Counted from the stretch's first letter, positions 34,718 to 44,853 are shown. The stretch: DNA of 64,000 bases from Acidobacteriota bacterium (GCA_025463135.1 JAOAPY010000016.1:124001-188000); one strand, 5' to 3'. A program made the numbers and translations. Notes: generated by a model not told the origin, from the sequence alone.

Positions 34718-36784
34718 TTACTTAGTCCTTAAAACGACATCCCAAGCCCAGCGTCCGAGTTGCGCATCATGAACATCCTTTACTTTGGCTCGGTAGCGAA
34801 ACCGATTTCCGTATTCGTCCGTCCTCCTGGACTCTTTGTAATTCAACTCTATTACCTTTAGCCCCAGGTCCCGCAACGTGTGTAACTCAGTCGATTCTGA
34901 GATGCCATTATGGTTCGTGTCCTGCCAGAGCAACAGCGATGGAAAGGCTATATCTCGACGGTCGATTTGGCCGTCGCCATTTCCTCCATTCTCAGGTAGG
35001 TCAAACTCCGCCAGGGCCAGGAATCCGTTATGAAGAGTGGTCGCATGAGGCTGGTCGGTAAAATTACCGAAGAGCTCTTTGGCAGTATCAATTTGCCCGT
35101 TGCCGTTACGGTCAAGCGCCAGCCAGGCGTCGTCACTTCCGGGGGACGTCCATGCAATGAGTTCTTTATGACCATCTCCGCCCATGTCAAAGTGGACGCC
35201 GTTATTGGCATCAGTTAGGGAAAAACCGTTCCCCTCGACGTCTATGAGTAACGGAGTCGGGTCGATGCAACAACCGCCCGACTCTGCGGTGTCCTGTGGA
35301 CAACCAAACTGCCAACGACAATAGTCTGCCGCCCCAACAACAGTTCCCTCCTGGAATGGGGGAGGGTTTCCCGAGTAAGGGCTACAGCTTCCAGCGCAGG
35401 TTTGCGGTGTCACATGACAGGTTTCGCTCGAAAAATTCCAGTACCAGCCGCCGGCACTACATTCACCTTCGGTAGGAGGAAGGTCTCTGCAGGAAAGGTA
35501 GTTGCAGGAAGGCCATGGTTGTACCTGTAAGCTGGGCCTGTACTGACCTGACGGGCACGGCAAAGGCGGCGTCGGTGTCGGGACACCCGCATGCTCGCAG
35601 GTCTGCCGGTAGCAACAACCATTCAGTTCGTACTCGCCTAAAAGAGAATCACAGGCTGGGTGCAACGGGTCCCTACAATCAGCGGCGTGCAGAACGCCCG
35701 TGCCTTGAAGATTGCAATACGCACACGGAGTGGGTGATGGCGTGGGCGATGGTGTTGGTGTGGCTCCGGGACCAAGCCCGCAGTCATACCGAGCAATGGT
35801 CTGGCAAAAATAGTCTACAGTTCCCGCGGTACATTCAATCTTAGAATAAACGAGCTCGCTACAAACGCCCCCAGGGTCTGGTGCCGGGCGATTTTGAATC
35901 CCACAGGCTGGGTGCAAACCGTTATCATAACAAACATAACCAGTCCAAGGGGCAACGGCGACACAGTAACTAAAGGAGCAATTATCAGGAGGCTGGAAAT
36001 TCCGCTCGGCGGGAGGGTGAATGGCTGACTCCAACGGTAAAAATTTAGCCGGCAAGAACATTGCCGGCCTATCCATCAACGATGTTTTGTACTGAACGCC
36101 TGACTTACCATCAGGATGCTTGGGTGGAGACGGTCCTACTTTGTTTATCCGGTCTGTATGATTATCTAGCACCTGTGGTTGCTTTCCCGAAAGAGGATAC
36201 GGATGGATCCCGAAGTAGCCTGTACCGTCCCCGAAACTCAATTCTTGAAATTCGGCTTGGAGCTTTGTTGCTTGCGGATGCCGCTTGGTGCGAACACTTC
36301 TTTCCCACGCTTCGACTGAGCCAAAGTGCGCTTTCAAAACATAGGTTTCGCCTGGCTTGATAGGAGCGTCGTCCGACCCAGCCTTAGTAACGATGTCACC
36401 CAATTCGGCTCTGCCATAGGTGAGGGGAAACACAAGCGGCTCTCCACCAATCTTAACGTCGGTAATTAGTATTACGTAGAAAAAATAGATTGGCTTATCT
36501 CCCGTGTTGGTTAGCTCGAGCTCGAACTCGCTCAACCACTTGTCGTTCTTCAAGTCTTTGAACGATTCCTCTTTTTCTTTCTTCATTTTGATCTTAAAAG
36601 GCAGCTGGGCGGGAACTTTGTTCTCCAGAACTCTCACGTTTTCTGGTACCTCACCGGCAGATGGTGATTGAGCACTACCGGACGTCGAGATGATTCTCAT
36701 CAACAAGAGCAAAGCTGCCAGAATAAACAGTATTGCCCACGCTGGTTTGAGGACTGACGCACCCGCGCTAAAGTAGGATTTCAT
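34718..36784 (-). CDS. Secreted Cys-rich protein with EF-hand-type calcium repeats
   Basis: A 688-residue exported protein. A signal anchor (about residues 13-35) is followed by a domain to about residue 205 that is closely paralogous to the gene at 37046 (shared KDL.N.KWLSEFELELTNTG, YGRAELG and FGDGTGYFG). Next is a region of about 260 residues with 26 Cys and several PTPSPTP linkers. The C-terminal third has EF-hand-type loops, DRNGNGQIDTAKE, GNGDGQIDRRD and DTNHNGISESTE, within a VCBS/dockerin-like context. I start at ATG 36784, with AAGGAG seven bases upstream. It is probably surface-exposed and calcium-binding; biological role unknown. Confidence 0.82.
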   Translation of the reverse strand: MKSYFSAGASVLKPAWAILFILAALLLLMRIISTSGSAQSPSAGEVPENVRVLENKVPAQLPFKIKMKKEKEESFKDLKNDKWLSEFELELTNTGDKPIYFFYVILITDVKIGGEPLVFPLTYGRAELGDIVTKAGSDDAPIKPGETYVLKAHFGSVEAWERSVRTKRHPQATKLQAEFQELSFGDGTGYFGIHPYPLSGKQPQVLDNHTDRINKVGPSPPKHPDGKSGVQYKTSLMDRPAMFLPAKFLPLESAIHPPAERNFQPPDNCSFSYCVAVAPWTGYVCYDNGLHPACGIQNRPAPDPGGVCSELVYSKIECTAGTVDYFCQTIARYDCGLGPGATPTPSPTPSPTPCAYCNLQGTGVLHAADCRDPLHPACDSLLGEYELNGCCYRQTCEHAGVPTPTPPLPCPSGQYRPSLQVQPWPSCNYLSCRDLPPTEGECSAGGWYWNFSSETCHVTPQTCAGSCSPYSGNPPPFQEGTVVGAADYCRWQFGCPQDTAESGGCCIDPTPLLIDVEGNGFSLTDANNGVHFDMGGDGHKELIAWTSPGSDDAWLALDRNGNGQIDTAKELFGNFTDQPHATTLHNGFLALAEFDLPENGGNGDGQIDRRDIAFPSLLLWQDTNHNGISESTELHTLRDLGLKVIELNYKESRRTDEYGNRFRYRAKVKDVHDAQLGRWAWDVVLRTK

Positions 36785-37045
36785 GTCGATCTCCTTCAAC
36801 GACGAATAAAGAGAGGTGACCTGGATGGTGTGGCGACTCTCAAAACTTACAGAGTCCAATCAACGGATGCTCTATAGGCCTGGGGGACAGTGGAGTCAAC
36901 AAAATGCGTCGACAGAAAATGCGATAACTGTAGGCCATCGTCAAATTAAACCTGTTGCCACGACATCCACGCAGATTGGCGACATGCTTTCCATCCAGGC
37001 ACATACAAGCGTGCTCCATCAACCACAGATACGCTCCCGAACTCC

Positions 37046-37642
37046 TCAGTGCATCATTGAGTGATACGGATGGTTCCCAAAGTACCCGGTACCATCGCCG
37101 AAACTGAGGGATTGAAGTTCAGCTCGAATACGTCGTGGCTGGGCAAAGCGATGATCACGAATAGCTCGCTCCCAGGCGGGTACCGGACCTATCTTGAAAA
37201 CATAAGTATCTCCCGGCTTAATAGGTACGTCATTGAGCATTGCCGGGGTTACGATATTGCCCAGCTCCGCTCGTCCATATGCTTGCGGAAACACTAATCG
37301 TTGATCGCCAACTTTTACGTCTGTAATCAATGTCAAGTAAACAAAGTAAATTGGCTTATTTCCCGTATTAGTCAACTCCAGCTCAAAGTCGCTAAGCCAT
37401 TTCTCGTTGTCTAAATCTCGAAATGATTTCTCCTTCTCCTTCTTAATTCTAATCTTAATCGGTACGTCCGTCGGAACCGCGTCTTCAAACTGCCTTACTT
37501 CCTGACGTTGACCGATACTCGCAGCAAGTCGGCCAGTCATTAGAAAGATTGCAAGCATTACGATGGCCAGCAAGATGAGACAAGCCTTGGGAACCCAAAG
37601 TCGAACGCTAACAGAAGCCACGCGAGTGAAGAATGATTTCAT
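37046..37642 (-). CDS. Exported protein, short paralogue of the Cys-rich protein's N-terminal domain
   Basis: A 198-residue protein with a signal anchor (CLILLAIVMLAIFL) and a single domain matching residues about 45-205 of the 688-residue neighbour: IKIRIKKEKEKSFRDLDNEK, FELELTNTGNKPIYFVYL, YGRAELGNIV and SFGDGTGYFGNHPY. It stops where the neighbour's Cys-rich part begins, so it is either a stand-alone form or a truncated duplicate. The start ATG 37642 has GGGGAGG six bases upstream; the longer in-frame reading lacks a signal peptide at its start. The 261-base gap between the paralogues holds nothing recognisable. Confidence 0.8.
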   Translation of the reverse strand: MKSFFTRVASVSVRLWVPKACLILLAIVMLAIFLMTGRLAASIGQRQEVRQFEDAVPTDVPIKIRIKKEKEKSFRDLDNEKWLSDFELELTNTGNKPIYFVYLTLITDVKVGDQRLVFPQAYGRAELGNIVTPAMLNDVPIKPGDTYVFKIGPVPAWERAIRDHRFAQPRRIRAELQSLSFGDGTGYFGNHPYHSMMH

Positions 37643-37907
37643 CGGAGCCTCCCCAGTCAGGACGAGAAGAGGATGGTCAACCACCACGCATCGCTCATGA
37701 GAAGAGCTGGTTGGCAGGTTGGTTATATGGTCACGTCGAACGATAGTCAAGAAAACGAAATCCCGGCTCAAGGCAGTTCCCGCGGCCTTTTTAAACTTCG
37801 TGCAAAGACTTAGGTCCAACTACAATAATCAAATAATTTCAAATAATACGGAATATCTCCTCTGTCTATTCCATTGATTGCGGACAGGTCCATGATGAAG
37901 ACCAGTT

Positions 37908-38831
37908 TCATGCGCGAGGTTTACTCACCACGATGTCATCCCCGGTGTTTTCCTTGCCGTCGGGGCCGGAGGAGCGCAGCGTGAACTGATCGCGCGTCCC
38001 TTCATAGAGGTAGGGGCGGCGCCAGGGATCGAGACGAATTACCGGCGTGAGGTAGCGCGGGCTAAGGAAGTCGATGAGCACGGCTTCGCTCTTTGATTCC
38101 ACATAAAAGCCGCGCTGGCCGCGAAAATCTTCAAGCGCTTTGGCGATTATTTCCAGTTCGCTGCGCGCGCCGTTGACCTTCTCGTTATTGACGGCGCTCA
38201 AGATGGCTTGCGGATCCATCCAGGCTCGCGTGCCGGTGCGAACTCCCGCTACGCGCCAGGACCCTTTGGGATCTTTTTTGAAGCGAAATTCCGCTTCCAC
38301 CTGCGCTTCGATCAGGGCTGATGTTTTCGAACCAAAAGGCACAGCGGGCGGCGAGATTGTTCTGATGCGTACCGCGTCCGAGGGCAGCTGTACGCCGAGC
38401 AATTCTGCCACCAGACAGCGCGCACGCTTGTTACTGGGATCCGATATCTGCTGCGCAGGCGTGGACGGATCAATGCCGTCACAGCCGCCTGCGTTTGCTG
38501 CCACCTTGAGTGCGTGAGTAACCAACTCAATGCTCTGCCATAACTCCTGACCGGTGCGGAACTCCGCAATTCGCCATTGACCTGTCTGGTTCTTCTCAAA
38601 GCGAAAGGCGGTCGCAATTTCCGCCTGGGCTTCGATAGTCGAGTCATCAACCGGGCGCAAAAGACTCACGCGCACGTTGTTTGTTTTTAGATCAAATCCG
38701 GGCATGCCGGAAATTAGTTTTCGCGCTTGCTTCGGGCTGAGGTCGCCTTTAGCCAACACGGCAGGACTGATACCAGACAAAGCCAGCGTTAGCAGGCCGA
38801 ATAAAAAGGTTCTGAAAATTACAGAGTCCAT
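37908..38831 (-). CDS. Exported protein with GspG-like C-terminal segment
   Basis: A 307-residue protein with a signal peptide (FLFGLLTLALSGISPAVLAK). Two repeats share a pattern: VSLLRPVDDSTIEAQAEI...FRFEKNQTGQWRIAEFRTG and VRIRTISP...FRFKKDPKGSWRVAGVRTG, so residues about 30-200 are a duplicated domain. The last 95 residues resemble the C-terminal part of type II secretion major pseudopilins: a helix with LEIIAKALEDFRGQRG, then LDPWRRPYLYEG and SSGPDGKENTGDDI. The pilin N-terminal methylation motif is missing, so it is not itself a pseudopilin. Role unknown. Confidence 0.78.
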   Translation of the reverse strand: MDSVIFRTFLFGLLTLALSGISPAVLAKGDLSPKQARKLISGMPGFDLKTNNVRVSLLRPVDDSTIEAQAEIATAFRFEKNQTGQWRIAEFRTGQELWQSIELVTHALKVAANAGGCDGIDPSTPAQQISDPSNKRARCLVAELLGVQLPSDAVRIRTISPPAVPFGSKTSALIEAQVEAEFRFKKDPKGSWRVAGVRTGTRAWMDPQAILSAVNNEKVNGARSELEIIAKALEDFRGQRGFYVESKSEAVLIDFLSPRYLTPVIRLDPWRRPYLYEGTRDQFTLRSSGPDGKENTGDDIVVSKPRA

Positions 38832-38863
38832 GCTTCTGATTTTTTAGAATCGAGCGGCGCGCT

Positions 38864-39310
38864 TTATTCGCCGCCCTTGCCGATGAGCATTTGCAGCATT
38901 GTCTGAAGCTGGGCCGTGGTAAACGGCTTTGGTAAAAAAACTACAGCGCCGGCAGCGAAACTATCAGATGAAAGCTTGGGATCCTGCTCAGCAGTCATCA
39001 TCATTACCGGAATTCGCATCAAGCGTTTTTCCGTCTTCATGTGACGCACCAACTCGGGACCGGAAATCTGCGGCATCACGACGTCGAGTACCGCGGCGAT
39101 GAAGTCGGTATCTCGCTGTAGGATCTTGTAGGCCTCGCGTCCGTCGCGCGCGGTCACCACAGTGTAGTTGTCCTTCTCGAGGATGGTTTGGACCAGTCGT
39201 AGAATGGCGGGGTCGTCATCGGCCACCAAAATTCGCCGAGCGGCCCTCGTGTCCCTGGCATCCCTGACGTCCGTGTCTTCCGATTTTTTATCTGTAGTCG
39301 TCATAATCAC
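38864..39310 (-). CDS. CheY-like single-domain response regulator
   Basis: A 148-residue receiver domain: acidic pair in RILVADDDPAILRLV, phospho-acceptor Asp in FIAAVLDVVMPQISG, Thr in VMMMTAEQD and Lys in VFLPKPFTTAQL. A charged N-terminal tail of about 25 residues precedes it. The start overlaps the pdxA stop by four bases, so it is translated from the pdxA message; a functional link to vitamin B6 is not known. Confidence 0.9.
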   Translation of the reverse strand: MIMTTTDKKSEDTDVRDARDTRAARRILVADDDPAILRLVQTILEKDNYTVVTARDGREAYKILQRDTDFIAAVLDVVMPQISGPELVRHMKTEKRLMRIPVMMMTAEQDPKLSSDSFAAGAVVFLPKPFTTAQLQTMLQMLIGKGGE

Positions 39311-40365
39311 ACTTCCACTGCGCGGCTGCTCTCACCTGCGCGCGCGGATAATTCCGCCGCCAGTTTGATCGCCGCCACCATGCTCGAATGTTCCGCCAGC
39401 CCCTTGCCCGCAATATCGAACGCAGTTCCATGATCAACAGAAGTGCGGATAAAGGGCAAGCCCAGAGTAACGTTGACGGCCTCGCCAAAGGAGAGACATT
39501 TAATGGGAATCATCGCCTGATCGTGATAGCAGGCGATCACGCCGTCAAATTCGCCGCGCGCCGCTCTCAGGAAAACGGTGTCCGCGGAAATGGGTCCCTG
39601 CACATTCAGATCGTCGACGCCATGACATGACTCAACCGCGGGAGTCATCTCGGAAGCTTCTTCGACCCCGAAGAGGCCGCCCTCGGCGCCATGTGGATTC
39701 AAAGCCGCCAGCGCCAGGCGAGGTCGTTCAATCCCCCAACGCTGCAATTCACGATGTGCCAATTTGATGGTGCGCACCAAACGATCACGCTCGACGAGAC
39801 GAATCGCCTGTGACAGCGGCACATGTGTGGATAAGAGAACGATGCGCAAATTCCCGGCGACAAAAGCCATCGCGAATTCTTCGGTGCTGGTGAGCTGGGC
39901 GAGAAACTCAGTATGTCCCGGGAAACTGTAACCGCCGAGGAACAGCGCCCGTTTGTTTATGGGAGCGGTGCTAATCGCATCGATACTTCCGGCGGCGCAT
40001 AACTCGACGGCGGCCTCGATGTAACCAGCGGCGGCTTTGCCGGCCGCGGCTGATTCAACACCGGGTTCAATGAAACCGTCCAGATTGTCGAGATGGAAGA
40101 TGACTGGCTCGGTCAACTGTTCCGGCAGTAGTTCACCGCGTCGCACAATGTCGTAACCGCATTGCAGATTCAAGGTGCGCGCCGTGTGCGCCAGGAGTTG
40201 CGCATCACCGATAATAACTGGAACGCACAAAGCCTGGATCTCAGGTTCAGCAACGGCCTTTAGAACTACTTCGGGACCGATCCCCGCAGGGTCGCCCATC
40301 GTGATGCCGATGCGCACCAGAGGGCGATGCCCGCTGGGAGATGAGCTATTCCCTAACTGTGTCAT
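39307..40365 (-). CDS. pdxA: 4-hydroxythreonine-4-phosphate dehydrogenase
   Basis: NAD-dependent enzyme of pyridoxal phosphate synthesis. The 352-residue protein opens with RIGITMGDPAGIGPEVVLKA, and has STAPINKRALFLGGYSFPGH and the metal-binding His residues, including HGTAFDIAGKGLAEHSSM near the end. Length is normal. It is followed by a CheY-like gene overlapping by four bases. The gap to the Hfq-like gene is about 50 bases, so all three may be one transcript. Confidence 0.95.
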   Translation of the reverse strand: MTQLGNSSSPSGHRPLVRIGITMGDPAGIGPEVVLKAVAEPEIQALCVPVIIGDAQLLAHTARTLNLQCGYDIVRRGELLPEQLTEPVIFHLDNLDGFIEPGVESAAAGKAAAGYIEAAVELCAAGSIDAISTAPINKRALFLGGYSFPGHTEFLAQLTSTEEFAMAFVAGNLRIVLLSTHVPLSQAIRLVERDRLVRTIKLAHRELQRWGIERPRLALAALNPHGAEGGLFGVEEASEMTPAVESCHGVDDLNVQGPISADTVFLRAARGEFDGVIACYHDQAMIPIKCLSFGEAVNVTLGLPFIRTSVDHGTAFDIAGKGLAEHSSMVAAIKLAAELSARAGESSRAVEV

Positions 40366-40415
40366 TCCTTGACCGCGGGGCGAGGGTTTAGGGCACTATT
40401 TTGAAACCACCGAGA

Positions 40416-40865
40416 TCAGCTGGCCTGGGAAGCGTTCTGGACCTTTTCAACGCGTTCGTCCGCTTTGTACATGTATTTGATATTGCGCTTCAATACCAAA
40501 AGATTGGGAGCGTCCAGCCGGTTAACCTTCAACGCGCCGCGATCGTACCATTCGATCGTGCCTTCGATTTCTTCGCCGTCAAGCAGGACGATAACCATGG
40601 GGGTGTGCGCATCGATCTGCTTCTTGTAGTAAAAAATCTCGGCGCTGGTTTCCAGCGGCGGCGGAACTCGCTTACGAACCTGCACTGCTGCTGATGAGGG
40701 TTGCGGTGCGCGATGCTCGCGGTGCTCACGATGACCGCCACCACCTTCGGATCCGCCGCGTTGTTGATGCCCGTTCGCTCGTTCTCTGGGTGGCGGAGTT
40801 TCACGCACTTCGCGCACTTTCCCTTTGACTTCGGCGAGCGTCGTTCTAATAAGCTTACGATTCAC
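40416..40865 (-). CDS. Hfq-like Sm-fold RNA-binding protein with N-terminal extension
   Basis: A 149-residue protein whose residues 72-136 match the Hfq/LSm fold: [20 protein letters not shown] (Sm1 start), [17 protein letters not shown], then [11 protein letters not shown] in place of the classical Sm2 YKHAIST text. The first 70 residues are basic, Gly/His/Arg-rich (HREHREHR) and look disordered; in most Hfq proteins the disordered tail is C-terminal. I start at GTG 40865, with GGAGGAATACTACA just before it; the longer frame has no ribosome site. It lies downstream of ftsZ and 50 bases before pdxA. It is probably an RNA chaperone, but the altered Sm2 motif means the binding sites may differ. 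Confidence 0.8.
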   Translation of the reverse strand: MNRKLIRTTLAEVKGKVREVRETPPPRERANGHQQRGGSEGGGGHREHREHRAPQPSSAAVQVRKRVPPPLETSAEIFYYKKQIDAHTPMVIVLLDGEEIEGTIEWYDRGALKVNRLDAPNLLVLKRNIKYMYKADERVEKVQNASQAS

Positions 40866-41099
40866 TGTAGTATTCCTCCAGAAGAAGACTGATTGGTTTG
40901 AAATTGAAGCTGAACACGCCAAAACACATTTTTGAGCGGGGACGCGCGCGTGACGCTGATCAGCAGACAATACTCTCGCAGGCTGCGGCCATCCGAGGAG
41001 AGACGTCTAACTATTTACCCGTAATGGAATCCTGCAAGGGATTAGTCGACATGCTACACAACCGTGAAAGAAAAAGCAAAGGAGAAAAAGTGAAATTCC

Positions 41100-41120
41100 G
41101 AAGCGGCAGAGAGCCGCTTC
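41100..41120 (-). terminator. Possible terminator hairpin after ftsZ
   Basis: GAAGCGGC and GCCGCTTC form a perfect 8-bp stem with a five-base loop, but on the - strand the T-run starts only about ten bases later (TTTTT in CACTTTTTC), so it is a weak candidate. It is the only structure seen in the 339-base gap between ftsZ and the Hfq-like gene. Confidence 0.35.
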
Positions 41121-41204
41121 AGGCAGGCACAATGGCGTTCAGTAAATGGCCTCTCCGGCGTGTGTGCATCCAGGAATCTCGAATACTTTTCTTTGCTCTT
41201 ATTT

Positions 41205-42356
41205 CTAATCCGCCTTCTTGCGAATGAAGGTCGGCACATCGAGATCATCGTTTCGATGGTTCATCATCGGGCGGTTGCTGTCGTCGGTTGGACGTTGGAT
41301 ATATCGTGGCGGCGTCGCCGGCATGACGATGTTGGAATTTGCGGCCGCGGCGACCGCGCCCTCTTTTCCGAAGCCGGTCGCGATTACCGTGATGCGCATT
41401 TCACCATGCATTTGTTCGTCAATCACGGCGCCGAAGATAATGTTGGCGTCTTCGTCGGCGGCTTCGCGAATAATTGTTGAGGCGGTGTTTACTTCATAAA
41501 GAGTCAGATCCGGCCCGCCGGTGATGTTTATTAGCACGCCCCGCGCTCCCTGTATCGTTGCTTCTTCGAGCAGCGGCGAAGAGATTGCCTGTTGCGTCGC
41601 TTCGACGGCGCGGTTTTCGCCGCTGGCGCGTCCCGCGCCCATCAACGCCATGCCCATGCCGGACATGATGGTCTTTACATCGGCAAAGTCCAGATTGATA
41701 AGACCCGGAACGGTAATCAAGTCGCTGATGCCCTGAACAGCCTGGCGCAAGACATCGTCGGCAACTCGGAATGAGTCCGACAAGGAACTGCCCCGGTCGA
41801 CTGTGTGCAACAAACGCTCGTTGGGTATCGTGATAACCGTATCAACGCACTCCTGTAACTCCCTGAGTCCCTGTTCCGCCTGCTGCATGCGGCGCCGCCC
41901 TTCGAAAAGGAACGGCTTGGTGACCACGGCGACGGTCAGGGCATTCAATTCGGTGGCCAGTGAAGCCACAATGGGAGCCGCGCCGGTGCCAGTCCCGCCA
42001 CCCAGGCCGGTAGTCACGAAGACCATGTCGGCGCCTTCGAGCACTTCAATGATTTTGTCGGTATCCTCGAGGGCGGCATTGCGTCCCATTCCGGGATCGG
42101 CGCCCGCACCCAAACCCTTGGTGAGGCGACTGCCTAACTGAATCTTGATCGGGGCGTGTGAACGCTTCAAGGCCTGCAAGTCAGTATTGGCAACAAGGAA
42201 CTCGATGCCTTCAATACCGGCTTCCATCATGCGGTTGACGGCATTGCCGCCTCCACCACCAATACCGATCACCTTGATACGCGCGCCGGTAATCGGCGGC
42301 TCATCATCGATGAACATGTTAATGCCTTTGCCTGGTTCACGAGCTTCTGGTGTCAT
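41205..42356 (-). CDS. ftsZ: Cell division GTPase FtsZ
   Basis: Tubulin-like GTPase forming the division ring. The 383-residue protein has [13 protein letters not shown], the tubulin signature [10 protein letters not shown], the T7-loop [11 protein letters not shown] and the C-terminal docking peptide [13 protein letters not shown] that binds FtsA. I start at ATG 42356 (MTPEARE) preceded by AAGGGAG; the longer frame adds 58 residues unlike any FtsZ. It is the last gene of the division cluster, 133 bases after ftsA, and may also have its own promoter in that gap, though none is clear. Confidence 0.97.
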   Translation of the reverse strand: MTPEAREPGKGINMFIDDEPPITGARIKVIGIGGGGGNAVNRMMEAGIEGIEFLVANTDLQALKRSHAPIKIQLGSRLTKGLGAGADPGMGRNAALEDTDKIIEVLEGADMVFVTTGLGGGTGTGAAPIVASLATELNALTVAVVTKPFLFEGRRRMQQAEQGLRELQECVDTVITIPNERLLHTVDRGSSLSDSFRVADDVLRQAVQGISDLITVPGLINLDFADVKTIMSGMGMALMGAGRASGENRAVEATQQAISSPLLEEATIQGARGVLINITGGPDLTLYEVNTASTIIREAADEDANIIFGAVIDEQMHGEMRITVIATGFGKEGAVAAAANSNIVMPATPPRYIQRPTDDSNRPMMNHRNDDLDVPTFIRKKAD

Positions 42357-42489
42357 AGTCACTCCCTTTCTCCCAAATCGAGATGGCTCCCAAGGACCCT
42401 TTCTTCTATATTGTGCTGCTCGCGCCATAGACCTCGATATATAGCGGACTACATCTTGTGCAACCGGCGCGACAGCATACAACAACTTG

Positions 42490-43752
42490 TCACAAAATAC
42501 TACTGAAACGATTTCGAAATCTGGAAACAAAATGCGTAAGTTTGCCGCTTGATGAGCGGCGATTCAGGCCTGAGCGTGCCTCCATTGCCTGAGCCCGATG
42601 TGCTACCAGGGCGAGACCCGCAGCCGCGGCCCACGCCGGTGTCTGGATGTCTTCGACCAGACCGCCAAACCGATCTCGTTCCGGAAAACCAAGACGCACC
42701 GGCGCGTCAAAAACCTGTTCGGCAATCTCGGTCATGCCATGCAGCAAAGCGCCGCCGCCGGTGAGCACCACGCCGCTGGATAATTGACGTTCCCAACCAG
42801 CGTCCTTGATCTCATCCGCCAGGTGCATCAAAACCTCTTCCGCGCGCGGCTGAAGAATGTCGCAGAGAATTTGTCGCGAGAGCTGTCGTGGCGCCCGGCC
42901 GCCAACTGATGGCACATCGACAAGTTCGCTGCGCTCCATGTCATTGATCGCCGTGCTGCAGGCGCAGCCCACCGTTCTTTTCATCTTTTCGGCTTCGGGG
43001 ATTGGCGTGCGCAGGCCGAACGCGATGTCGTTCGTAAAATGCGAGCCGCCCAGGGGAAAGACGGCCGTATGCTGGACCGCGCCCCGCTGATAAATGATTA
43101 AACCCGTGGTCTCAGCGCCGATGTCGACCAGCGCCGCGCCAAATTCCTTATCATCTTCGGTCAACGAAGCTTCGGCGGCCGCCAGTTGTTCAAGCACCAT
43201 ATCCGCCACCACCAGGCCGGCGCGATTTACCGCATTGATCGCGTTTTGACGCGCGGTTACCGGGCTGGTGACGATATGGACTTTGACTGCCAGGCGAGCG
43301 CCGATCATGCCCACCGGATCATTGATGCCGTCCTGATCGTCGACAATGAACTCCTGCGGCAGTCGATCCACAATCTCGCGTCCCGCCGGTAGTTGAATGG
43401 CACAGGCGGAATCGATGGCGCGTCGCACGTCTTCGTGCGTAATTTCCCGGTCTCGACCGGACACGGCGACGATGGCCTGGCCATTGAAGCCAACAATGTG
43501 CGAACCCGCCAGATTGATGGTCACCTCTTCGGCTTCAATGCCGCTCATCCGCTCGGTCTCTTCCACTGCTTTTTTTATGGCATCGACCGCCGCGTCGGGG
43601 TTTACGATGACCCCCTTGCGCAGCCCGCGCGCCTCGGCCTCGCCCACCCCTATGATTTCGAGCGAGCCCCCTTCGCCCGGTTCACCCGCGATACACGTCA
43701 CCCTGCTAGTCCCTATGTCGAGGCCGACAGTGTGTTGTGAGCGCTTGGCCAT
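42490..43752 (-). CDS. ftsA: Cell division protein FtsA
   Basis: Actin-like ATPase that anchors FtsZ to the membrane. The 420-residue protein has [53 protein letters not shown] and [18 protein letters not shown], and ends with the amphipathic membrane-targeting helix [13 protein letters not shown]. Length is normal. It follows ftsQ by 39 bases. Confidence 0.96.
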   Translation of the reverse strand: MAKRSQHTVGLDIGTSRVTCIAGEPGEGGSLEIIGVGEAEARGLRKGVIVNPDAAVDAIKKAVEETERMSGIEAEEVTINLAGSHIVGFNGQAIVAVSGRDREITHEDVRRAIDSACAIQLPAGREIVDRLPQEFIVDDQDGINDPVGMIGARLAVKVHIVTSPVTARQNAINAVNRAGLVVADMVLEQLAAAEASLTEDDKEFGAALVDIGAETTGLIIYQRGAVQHTAVFPLGGSHFTNDIAFGLRTPIPEAEKMKRTVGCACSTAINDMERSELVDVPSVGGRAPRQLSRQILCDILQPRAEEVLMHLADEIKDAGWERQLSSGVVLTGGGALLHGMTEIAEQVFDAPVRLGFPERDRFGGLVEDIQTPAWAAAAGLALVAHRAQAMEARSGLNRRSSSGKLTHFVSRFRNRFSSIL

Positions 43753-43791
43753 TTCGGAATTTGCTCCCTCAGTAAACTTGTTGACGACGTT

Positions 43792-44853
43792 TCAATCGGT
43801 GCGCGGACGATTTTGATTCTTCGCTGTTTTATCTTTGGCCGCGCGATTATCTTTTGTGGGTTTGTCGATTCGCGCCGGCTTCGGGGCGTGCGTATCAGGT
43901 TCGCGTGTCGGAGATTCGTTGTCGCCTGCCGCGCCGGCCTGAGTCGACTCGCTGCTAACCTGCTTTCCAGAGGTAAAACCGACGACGGCACGTTTTCCCT
44001 GCGTGAGGTCCACGTAACTGATAAGACCGCCGCGCGGTGTTTCTCGCTGACTGTCCAAAACGCTCAAAGCCTTTTGCAAACGCGGTCCCGGATCTTTCGA
44101 CCCCAATCGCACTTCAATCTCCGAATCGTCCCCGGCCAACTGGGCGCGAATGTCGCGCACGTCGATCAGGTTGACTTCACTCACGCGCTCAGAGATTCCA
44201 GCGGCATCCCAATCGTGTGCGAGATCCAGATATTTTTTCACGCGCTCGCGATTATCGAGCCGGGCTGTCTCCGAGTTCTCTTCGCTCCAGCCGCGCATAA
44301 AGAAGGTCGGCAGCTGATCGGCCGGAGACATTTCGCCGAGTACAACCGCATCGTCATCAACCCAGATCAGGCGTCCCGCCGCCGTCCGCACCACCGCGCG
44401 AGGCACACGCTCGGTAACGCGCACGCGGATGCCGTCTGGTAGCAGTCGCGTTACTACTGCCGTTCGCACCCACGGCAAGCGCTCCAACTGCGCACTTACC
44501 GCCGTTAGGTCGGCGCGCCAGACTCCGAGCGGGGCCAAATCATGCCGAACCAACTGTTGGATCTGGTCCGCCGAAGCGCGAGATGTACCCTTTACTTCCA
44601 CGTGCCGCACCTGAAAGAAAGTGGCAGAAGCCGCCGCGCGGTAACCAGCAAAGATCAACGCGCCCAGGGTAATCGCCAACACGACTTTTGTAACTGAAGG
44701 GAGATAACGAGCAAGCGCGCGCACACGATCGCCAAAGGTCGCCGCCGAGGTACGCCCACCGCGCCGCGCCGGTCGCTGGGCCTGCGGACCCGTGCGCTTA
44801 TTCGCCAGCCCCGCGCGGCCGCCAACTTTTTGGGGGATTGCCTGTTCTCTCAC
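43792..44853 (-). CDS. ftsQ: Cell division protein FtsQ/DivIB
   Basis: A 353-residue bitopic protein linking early and late division proteins. A basic cytoplasmic tail of about 65 residues is followed by one membrane segment (VVLAITLGALIFAGY), then the POTRA domain (FFQVRHVEVKGTSRASADQI) and the beta domain (RVRVTERVPRAVV and VDLTQGKRAVVGF). The C-terminal 60 residues are charged and probably disordered. The start is GTG 44853, overlapping the murB stop (GTGA); the longer in-frame reading runs through murB in another frame. Confidence 0.93.
   Translation of the reverse strand: MREQAIPQKVGGRAGLANKRTGPQAQRPARRGGRTSAATFGDRVRALARYLPSVTKVVLAITLGALIFAGYRAAASATFFQVRHVEVKGTSRASADQIQQLVRHDLAPLGVWRADLTAVSAQLERLPWVRTAVVTRLLPDGIRVRVTERVPRAVVRTAAGRLIWVDDDAVVLGEMSPADQLPTFFMRGWSEENSETARLDNRERVKKYLDLAHDWDAAGISERVSEVNLIDVRDIRAQLAGDDSEIEVRLGSKDPGPRLQKALSVLDSQRETPRGGLISYVDLTQGKRAVVGFTSGKQVSSESTQAGAAGDNESPTREPDTHAPKPARIDKPTKDNRAAKDKTAKNQNRPRTD

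Noticed and set aside
42357-42530. 58-codon extension of FtsZ
   Set aside because: Unlike any FtsZ N-terminus, and a strong ribosome site precedes the inner ATG.
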